The position numbers were made by a program, and so were the translations under genes. DNA of 5,019 nucleotides from Rikenellaceae bacterium. Its GTDB lineage: Bacteria; Bacteroidota; Bacteroidia; Bacteroidales; UBA932. Position 1 is the stretch's first letter. Each line of letters starts with the position of its first letter. Location: positions 1 through 5,019 of the forward strand of contig CAAGGO010000339.1 of assembly GCA_900769385.1 (NCBI GenBank), read 5' to 3'. Of this stretch, positions 1 through 5,019 are shown in pieces. The notes under the pieces are model-generated. The model ran no database searches. It saw only the letters and a list, made by a program, of their open reading frames with translations, and was not told the DNA's origin.

Positions 1-2083
1 CATAAAATCCGCAGTGAGTTTTTGCTGCATTGGCATTGGTCATTGCCTGTGTTGCCCCCAAACCGGATGCAATCATAAAAGATGGGGATACCATCCCGTT
101 GTTCTCTGCTGATGAATCTGTAAATCCATCACGGTCAAGTTGAGGACGGCCCAATTTATAATCTTCTGATGTGGTAGTAATGGTAACCTGGTACATGCGG
201 GGATTCAGATAATGTGATATACTTGTATAATATTTGATCTGATACTTGTTTCCCGATCTTGACCAATAATAATAATTCATACTCACATGACCATCATTGT
301 TGAAGTTGGTTCCGGCTGCTTTAGAGTTGAACGTCTTATATGTATTGTTACGGTCATAATTGTTGTTGTAGCTCCATCCGTTGTTACTCCAGTTGGCGGC
401 AATGATTCCATTGCTGCCATAATTCAACAAATCTGTTTCTCCAAAATCTGTCCTGTATGAGAAATATCCCAAGATGCCTTCAATGTATACAGTTGGATAC
501 TGTTTAACTGTAAATGACTGCTTGCTGTTATCCTGGTTAATAACCTCAAAAGTCATGTACATTATCACGTTGTCCACATTATTCGGATATACAGAGTTAA
601 CGGTTACAGTTCCATTTAGGGCATTTGCTGTTGCTGTTGCTGTTGGGTTTGTAACTTCAATCTCCTTTCCTGCTTTATTCACATAATATGCCCTTACGAG
701 GCGTACTTCCTTAATTGGGCTGGATGAAGCAAACTTTATCTCCGAACTGGTTGTTGTATTGTGCATTTCTATTGCATTTGTACTGAGACTGAGATATTTC
801 ACACCTGTTGTTTCACCTCCAATGTCAACAGTACACTCATTCCATGGATATACCTCATAATATACCGGTTCAAGAAGTACGGGCTCCATTGATGTCTGTG
901 CTCCTGGAGCATCTACTTCTGCTGTAATTTTATAATAATGGTTCCTTTTAAGTGTAAATTTACCTTCATTTTCATTTTTTTTCGTTCTGAAAGGTATTTC
1001 ATAATAATTCCTTTCCACATATCGTCCCTTTGATTTTGTATCACCATCTGTATATATTATACAGGGAAGGTTTACAATAAGGAACGGGGCACTTTCAAAA
1101 ATTGATTCAGACTGGTCTGAACCACCCCAGGAATATGAGTATATATACGCAGTGACTTTTACCCCATCAACTGAATTGTCAGCATTCTGCACTCCGGTTT
1201 TGACAGCAGTCATATAGCCGCTGTTGGTTATTGGATTGGTTTTCCTTTTCTCAGAAATATCATCGTTGCTTCCCCACAAATGTGTAAAGTACCTCAGGTT
1301 TCTCACATAATAACTGTTGTGGATATATGAGAAATCCTCAGGATTGCTAAAATTACTTAGTGTTATATTGCCCAGCTGGTTTTCAGTAACATTTCCTGTC
1401 TCGTATATTTTTGGCAAACCAAAAGCATAAATGTGGCCGCTATTGTTGTTTTTCTTGAAATGCATCTCCAGTTTTGCAGCAGCCCTGACAAGACGTACTT
1501 TCAATTTATAATTTTCTGTGGTTGTTATATCTGAAAAATCAATACCCTGGTAATTGCTTTCATCGGGAAGGGCTTCAACACTTTGTAATGTTGCCAGTCC
1601 TGTCATAAGGAAAGTCATTGGTATATCATAATCAAAACCTGTATATCCGGTAAGGTTTATATATGTTGTTTCCTCCTTCAGGTCTATAAGAGCATCTTTA
1701 CTTGAGACCTCCTGCAATGTACTTACCGGCAATTTGCTGTTTGCCACAACATAAATCTTTACAGAGCCTCCTGTTGCTGTGCATATGTCTTGAAGAGTTG
1801 TAAGGGTAATTCCTGTTATGGCCTTTTCTCCGCTTGAGTTTCCATCAGTCATTATCCTTTCATAGTGAAATTTTGCATTGGAGTTGTCAAAGAAAAAAAC
1901 ATCAAGATGGGTAACCTTGTCTTCAAAGGAGACAGGTGTATCTCCATCTGCTTTGGCAATTGTTTTGCCTTCCAGTGCAAAATCAAGCACAAGTCCACTG
2001 GAAGGACTAATTTCTTCTTTCTCAATACAACTGCACAATAGAAATACTATAGATAATATTGCATATATAAGTTTTCTTCCCAT
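1..2083 (-). CDS. DUF4906-type fimbrial lipoprotein, probable pilus tip or adhesin-like subunit (partial, C-terminus cut by window)
   Basis: The frame is open from the ATG at 2081-2083 to the left edge, with no stop in 694 codons, so the C-terminus is missing. Seen: a signal peptide with lipobox LCSC (Cys 19), strand GLVLDFAL (30-37), Lys44-Ala45, strand THLDVFFFDN, KIYVVAN (109-115) and IPMTFLMTG (154-162), the FimA-like N-terminal layout. KVRLVRAAAKLEMHF (195-209) opens a second domain that closes with NHYYKITAEV and YYEVYPW (414 = Trp). A third beta-rich stretch (about 420-530) ends in FTVKQYPTVYIEGILGY (524-540). Next come an Asn/Tyr-rich segment (554-614), QVTITTTSEDYKLGRP (632-647), and GMVSPSFMIASGLGAT (663-678) just before the cut. 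The QYP-YIE and VSPSFMIAS blocks are what I associate with large DUF4906 proteins of Bacteroidales pilus loci. In those I recall a short C-terminal domain with a WRLPT motif following at this point. Tip location is inferred from size and gene position. The start has little Shine-Dalgarno, only an AT-rich TTGAAATT leader, as is usual for Bacteroidetes. Confidence 0.82.
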   Translation of the reverse strand, partial: MGRKLIYAILSIVFLLCSCIEKEEISPSSGLVLDFALEGKTIAKADGDTPVSFEDKVTHLDVFFFDNSNAKFHYERIMTDGNSSGEKAITGITLTTLQDICTATGGSVKIYVVANSKLPVSTLQEVSSKDALIDLKEETTYINLTGYTGFDYDIPMTFLMTGLATLQSVEALPDESNYQGIDFSDITTTENYKLKVRLVRAAAKLEMHFKKNNNSGHIYAFGLPKIYETGNVTENQLGNITLSNFSNPEDFSYIHNSYYVRNLRYFTHLWGSNDDISEKRKTNPITNSGYMTAVKTGVQNADNSVDGVKVTAYIYSYSWGGSDQSESIFESAPFLIVNLPCIIYTDGDTKSKGRYVERNYYEIPFRTKKNENEGKFTLKRNHYYKITAEVDAPGAQTSMEPVLLEPVYYEVYPWNECTVDIGGETTGVKYLSLSTNAIEMHNTTTSSEIKFASSSPIKEVRLVRAYYVNKAGKEIEVTNPTATATANALNGTVTVNSVYPNNVDNVIMYMTFEVINQDNSKQSFTVKQYPTVYIEGILGYFSYRTDFGETDLLNYGSNGIIAANWSNNGWSYNNNYDRNNTYKTFNSKAAGTNFNNDGHVSMNYYYWSRSGNKYQIKYYTSISHYLNPRMYQVTITTTSEDYKLGRPQLDRDGFTDSSAENNGMVSPSFMIASGLGATQAMTNANAAKTHCGFY
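626..643. repeat. Three tandem copies of a 6-bp unit (TGCTGT), in frame
   Basis: TGCTGT occurs three times in a row. On the coding (minus) strand this is ACAGCA repeated, encoding Thr-Ala-Thr-Ala-Thr-Ala within NPTATATANALNG of the DUF4906-type protein (residues about 481-486). Because the unit is 6 bp, gain or loss of a copy by slippage adds or removes two residues without a frameshift. Three copies is short, so it may simply be chance. Confidence 0.6.
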
Positions 2084-2090
2084 AATTTCA
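2081..2090 (-). promoter_or_regulatory. 4-bp junction between second and third genes
   Basis: On the minus strand the sequence reads TGA-AATT-ATG: the stop of the 594-aa gene, four bases, and the start of the DUF4906-type gene. There is no room for a promoter or terminator, so the two genes must share a transcript unless a promoter lies inside the upstream gene. No strong ribosome binding site is seen. Confidence 0.7.
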
Positions 2091-3872
2091 ATTGCCGTTT
2101 GATACAAAGTCCGTATCCTGTATTACACCTATCTTGTACCTCTCATTACCGCTGTTGGTCCATAACGTACCGCCACCACCTGCATTTATAAGGAGCTCAT
2201 CAGCTGCGCCTCCCAACCATTCTGCCGGGTATGTTATATAAATCTCTGCAGCCTTTTTACAGTTTGCATCATAAGTTTTTTTAGGATAAAGCCTTATCTG
2301 GTATTGGTTTCCGGCAGGATGGAATGTCAATTTGTTTTGTGTACCGTATTCATCCTTTATAACGGTATTTTTACTGTCTGCAGCATTGTCATCGCATACA
2401 GCCAGTACAAAATCATCCCCCTGATCTTCATCTGCAATCCATCTGCCGTCTATCATTGTATATTCTGTAAAGTGTACTGTCCAGTTCCTGGTTTCAATGT
2501 CCGAGTCCGCCATTTTAAAATAGAAAGCAAATGCACCTTGTTCCACAGTTGGAGCTTTTTCAATAGGGATGCCATCTTTGAAAAATGCTGCATTATATTG
2601 GGTTTTGGGCTGGTCATAATTTGGCGTATTGTCGGAATTTTTCTTTACTGCACTAACCTCAATAGTAGGATATTTGAATTCCATAGTGTCTTCGTGTACA
2701 GTCCACGGTTCAACACTATAAGCAAGAATGAGTGCACCCTCCTTCTTCATGTCAAACGTTGCATTTATCTTATAGTTGTTGTTTCTTACAATACGGGGCA
2801 GTGGAAGATAGCATCTTCCAGTTCCGGAATCATCCCCCGAAATCTTTTCTTCATAAGAATACTCTATCTCCATGTAAATGGTTCCCGTAGGATAGTTTGC
2901 AGGTGATGTAAAATCGTAATGGGATGTTTCTCCGGCAAATCCTTCAGAGTAAGCATCACCATGGTTATTCTCGTATATGTTGGCAGCGCCTATCAATTCT
3001 GATGTTTCTGTTACTTCTTTTGCCGTGAATACAGGATTGGCACCGGTGGGATAACTATTGTACAGAGTTGCCGGTACAGGCTGTGCACTCACTTCCAGGT
3101 CTGAGTAATCTCCAAAAATTGACGGAGAAGTTGATGAGGATAAATTGTCCGGTGTATAATCTGAAAACATTGCCCCCTGTACTGGAATTGCAATTTTGCT
3201 GGAAAACAACTTTATGCTGTTAACCTTAAAGGTGTAATTGCTTCCATTCACCACCTTTGCATGGAATTCGGTTTTGGCAACCGGCCTGTAGACAGGAACA
3301 GTAATGGCATAAGGATTGGAATTGCCATTTTTCAAACTTGCATCTGTCCAGTGTGTGAAAGGCATTGAAGCATTTGAAGTTCCGCTTGCTACATGTGTGG
3401 CATCAAACACCGCTCTGCTAAGTTGGTCATATGTAATGTCCTGTCCCAAAACAAGCTTCTGTTGCGCTCCACCAAACTCCCTGTGCCTGTATATATGTCC
3501 AAAAGATTTTTCATTTGCAACCGCAAAGAACCTGTATTTTTTCTCCTCATCTGAAACAGGAATATACATAGTTAATGTTTCAGTGGTATTGGTATTGGTG
3601 AATTCCGCAGCAATATACGCTGCTGCCACGCCATCTGCATCAACAGGCATTCCGTTTTCACCCATCTCAAAAGCCCATACTTTAACATCCTTTATTGTAT
3701 TTTCTGCAGCTTTTGTAACTGATTCATCTTTAACTGTAAAAGACAAAACAACCTCAGCTTCCCCTGTAATCCCGTCACCCTGCAATCCATATTTGTTGCA
3801 CGAGAACATTACACAGCACATAACCACTGCAGCACAAACTCTCATAAACATATTTTCAGGAACTCTCTTCAT
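2088..3872 (-). CDS. FimA-like fimbrial lipoprotein with an additional C-terminal module
   Basis: Probable type V pilus subunit, larger than a standard fimbrillin (594 aa against roughly 300-450). Seen: a signal peptide with lipobox MFSC, Cys at residue 25. After it, the order is strand EVVLSFTV (40-47), Lys54-Ala55, strand DVKVWAFEM (62-70), then RFFAVANE (114-121), which matches the layout of the FimA N-terminal domain with its conserved VAN. SMPFTHW (169-175) sits where these proteins often have a PM-G loop, and VYRPVAKTEFHAKV (194-207) opens the second beta domain. This domain closes with LPRIVRNNNYKINATF (358-373) and YSVEPW (385-390), a typical fimbrillin ending. Residues about 397-594 form a further module that starts with EFKYPTIEVSAVKK; it contains AFAFYFKM (447-454), NWTVHF (463-468), QIRLYPKK (525-532) and a Gly-rich turn NAGGGG (563-568). 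I do not recognise this module. The first ATG is chosen because it overlaps the upstream stop (TGATG); ATGs at codons 8 and 10 would also leave a signal peptide. The downstream gene starts 4 bp after its stop. Confidence 0.82.
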   Translation of the reverse strand: MKRVPENMFMRVCAAVVMCCVMFSCNKYGLQGDGITGEAEVVLSFTVKDESVTKAAENTIKDVKVWAFEMGENGMPVDADGVAAAYIAAEFTNTNTTETLTMYIPVSDEEKKYRFFAVANEKSFGHIYRHREFGGAQQKLVLGQDITYDQLSRAVFDATHVASGTSNASMPFTHWTDASLKNGNSNPYAITVPVYRPVAKTEFHAKVVNGSNYTFKVNSIKLFSSKIAIPVQGAMFSDYTPDNLSSSTSPSIFGDYSDLEVSAQPVPATLYNSYPTGANPVFTAKEVTETSELIGAANIYENNHGDAYSEGFAGETSHYDFTSPANYPTGTIYMEIEYSYEEKISGDDSGTGRCYLPLPRIVRNNNYKINATFDMKKEGALILAYSVEPWTVHEDTMEFKYPTIEVSAVKKNSDNTPNYDQPKTQYNAAFFKDGIPIEKAPTVEQGAFAFYFKMADSDIETRNWTVHFTEYTMIDGRWIADEDQGDDFVLAVCDDNAADSKNTVIKDEYGTQNKLTFHPAGNQYQIRLYPKKTYDANCKKAAEIYITYPAEWLGGAADELLINAGGGGTLWTNSGNERYKIGVIQDTDFVSNGN

Positions 3873-3874
3873 CA
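3870..3874 (-). promoter_or_regulatory. TGATG stop/start overlap between the first two genes
   Basis: On the minus strand the stop TGA of the 378-aa gene (3874-3872) shares its last base with the ATG of the 594-aa gene (3872-3870). There is no clear Shine-Dalgarno sequence in the preceding bases, which read ...TTCCCTATATAC. This is the classic arrangement for termination-reinitiation coupling, which would tie the amounts of the two subunits together. It also supports choosing this ATG over the ATGs at codons 8 and 10. The overlap is seen; coupling is inferred. Confidence 0.7.
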
Positions 3875-5008
3875 GTATATAGGGAATGTAGGTGTTATAG
3901 GTTTTTCAAACCAATCTTTAGTCTCAACTGTAAGTTTCAGGGTAATGACTTTACCCTGCTGTATTTTCAAATGGACGGTTGTAACCTTGCCCGCAACTAT
4001 ATTGATTTCTTCATTTTTGGGAAGTACAACCTCTTTAATGCTGTGGGTTATTCCACCATCCATGCTCAAACCCACATCAAGTTTCTCTATGGTAACAGGA
4101 AGCAGAAAAGCAGTAAAATCATGTATATATTCTCCATACTTCTTGTTGTCATCTGCCTTCATTATACCCTTATCAACAACTCTTCCTGTACCAACTGTTT
4201 CTCTAACCAATGTTCTTGTGGCATCTTCCCCCTCTGAAATCAGTTCCCACTTTGGCAAACCGTTTTCATAACTGAAATTAAAATCACCTTTGGTGTTCAC
4301 AGTATATGACATGGACTGTATATGTGCACGGTACTGCCCGTCATTTACCTCAATCTGCATTCCGTTGGCATCCAAAGCCCCATCGGGAGGAAGAACAGAA
4401 AAAAAGAACTGCAACTTGCCCATCAGGTGCTTGAATTTGAGTTCAGTTTTTGTATCGTCAGATGGTTTTGCCATGTCAACAGATTCTGCATAAAGGATAT
4501 CAGTTCTTGCACCGCCGGCCGGCCTTAATCTATATTTTATGACAGGTGGTCCAACTTGGGTATTTTCTGAAACTGAAATATTCCGGTTCAATGGTGAATA
4601 AGCATAAAAATCAAGCTTTTCACCTGCATTGTTGGGCCAATACTTTACTGGCGAATAATGCCAGTTGGTGCCGTCAAACACAACCGGTTGGTCATACATG
4701 AAATTTGGGGGGACAGAGCCTGTTTCTTCTCCAGGTTTCCTATAATACCCGTAAACCATAAGGGAGTCTCCGTCAGTAAAACCGTTAATGGAAGGATCTG
4801 CAACAACTACATCACTATTCTGTCCGTCATCAGACAATCCTGCTTTGCTCAACAGATTCCACTCTCCGGTGGCGCTGAAGCCAACAGGGATACCGCTACC
4901 CTGGGAAGGAAAATCACCGGGCACATCAGGCCCGCTGCCATTCTCCTTGGAACACGAGAAAAGCACCGCCATCACCACCAATATGTAAAACCATTTGCCC
5001 ATTTTCAT
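3872..5008 (-). CDS. Fimbrillin family lipoprotein (Mfa_like_1 type pilus subunit)
   Basis: Probable structural or accessory subunit of a Bacteroidales type V pilus, exported as an outer-membrane lipoprotein precursor. Seen: a lipoprotein signal peptide with lipobox LFSC and the lipidated Cys at residue 19, then a Gly/Pro/Ser-rich linker (20-40). A beta strand follows (GIPVGFSA, 38-46), then Lys55-Ala56, a candidate maturation site. The block GFTDGDSLMVYGYY (76-89), HYSPVKYWPNN (117-127) and FYAYSP (134-139) is characteristic of fimbrillin-like domain PF13149. Later family-like segments are DILYAES (170-176), LKFKHLMGKLQFFF (190-203), NIVAGKVTTVHLKI (336-349) and the closing strand with KDW (364-366). 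Apart from the lipid Cys the protein has no cysteine. Its length, 378 aa, is normal for the family. The start at 5008 gives MKMGKW; a second ATG at 5002 is better spaced from the GGGAAG at 5009-5014 and leaves an equally good signal peptide. The stop overlaps the start of the next gene by one base (TGATG). Family assignment is from memory of motifs, not a search; whether it is stalk or accessory subunit is not resolved. Confidence 0.88.
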   Translation of the reverse strand: MKMGKWFYILVVMAVLFSCSKENGSGPDVPGDFPSQGSGIPVGFSATGEWNLLSKAGLSDDGQNSDVVVADPSINGFTDGDSLMVYGYYRKPGEETGSVPPNFMYDQPVVFDGTNWHYSPVKYWPNNAGEKLDFYAYSPLNRNISVSENTQVGPPVIKYRLRPAGGARTDILYAESVDMAKPSDDTKTELKFKHLMGKLQFFFSVLPPDGALDANGMQIEVNDGQYRAHIQSMSYTVNTKGDFNFSYENGLPKWELISEGEDATRTLVRETVGTGRVVDKGIMKADDNKKYGEYIHDFTAFLLPVTIEKLDVGLSMDGGITHSIKEVVLPKNEEINIVAGKVTTVHLKIQQGKVITLKLTVETKDWFEKPITPTFPIY

Positions 5009-5014
5009 CTTCCC
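5009..5014 (-). promoter_or_regulatory. Possible Shine-Dalgarno GGGAAG before the first gene
   Basis: The minus strand reads TCATCGGGAAG directly before the ATG at 5008. GGGAAG touches that ATG, too close for normal use, but lies 6 bases before the second in-frame ATG at 5002, a normal spacing. This favours translation from codon 3 (MGKWFY...), which shortens the signal peptide by two residues and changes nothing else. Only 11 bases upstream are visible, and Bacteroidetes often do not depend on Shine-Dalgarno pairing, so this is weak evidence. Confidence 0.4.
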
Positions 5015-5019
5015 GATGA

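Noticed and set aside
474..686. Plus-strand open frame of 70 codons with a hydrophobic FAVAVAVGF stretch
   Set aside because: The hydrophobic stretch is the complement of the ACAGCA repeat in the DUF4906-type gene; it is not evidence for a membrane peptide.
2304..2906. Plus-strand open frame of 200 codons
   Set aside because: It lies wholly antisense to the 594-aa fimbrial gene, its product is a Cys/Ile/Phe-rich mix without a recognisable domain, and the minus-strand protein has clear family motifs through the same bases.
3316..3882. Plus-strand open frame of 188 codons
   Set aside because: It is antisense to the signal peptide and N-terminal domain of the 594-aa gene. The hydrophobic stretches are the complement of beta-strand codons, and there is no domain or independent start signal.
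4517..4524. GGCCGGCC 8-base palindrome in otherwise AT-rich sequence
   Set aside because: It encodes part of RPAGGAR in the 378-aa protein, is isolated, and has no flanking repeat or regulatory context; chance is sufficient.
3945..4988. Several plus-strand open frames of 66-108 codons
   Set aside because: All are antisense to the 378-aa fimbrillin-like gene, overlap each other in different frames and show no family features.
1..5019. Invertible promoter or other phase-variation element, which is common near Bacteroidales surface loci
   Set aside because: No inverted repeats flanking a promoter-like segment were seen and there is no intergenic DNA to hold one; any such switch would be outside the window.

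Overview
The window is almost entirely coding, and all real coding is on the minus strand. It holds three consecutive genes read from right to left: 5008-3872 (378 aa), 3872-2088 (594 aa), and 2083 to the left edge (694 codons visible, C-terminus cut off). The first two overlap by one base (TGATG) and the second and third are 4 bp apart, so they look like the interior of one translationally coupled operon. No promoter, terminator, RNA gene, insertion sequence or CRISPR array is visible, and no stretch longer than a few bases lies between genes.

All three products begin with a lipoprotein (signal peptidase II) signal peptide ending in LFSC, MFSC or LCSC, followed by a long secreted beta-rich region. 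Their sequence habits match the FimA/Mfa superfamily of type V pilus subunits of Bacteroidales. These include the YSP-KYWP and FYAYSP block and the FKHLMGKL segment in the first protein, VAN motifs in the second and third, RNNNYKINATF plus EPW in the second, and YYEVYPW plus QYPTVYIEG in the third. I read them as a fimbrillin-like subunit (Mfa_like_1 type), a two-part FimA-like subunit with an extra C-terminal module, and a large DUF4906-type protein that is probably the tip or adhesin-like component. The genus cannot be fixed. The protein families, the lipoproteins without an Asp at +2, the weak ribosome binding sites and about 40% GC (a few lines counted by hand) point to Bacteroidales such as Bacteroides, Phocaeicola, Parabacteroides or Prevotella.

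Known biology of the family suggests how they work together. Subunits cross the inner membrane by Sec, are lipidated, reach the outer membrane, and are trimmed by a trypsin-like protease just after their first beta strand, which opens a groove for donor-strand polymerisation. The most interesting point here is that all three proteins carry a Lys-Ala dipeptide at the position matching the Arg46-Ala cleavage site of Porphyromonas gingivalis FimA. That would make the whole set substrates of one maturation step with Lys in place of Arg. The anchor subunit and any regulator are not in the window and would be expected outside it, the anchor probably to the right (upstream).
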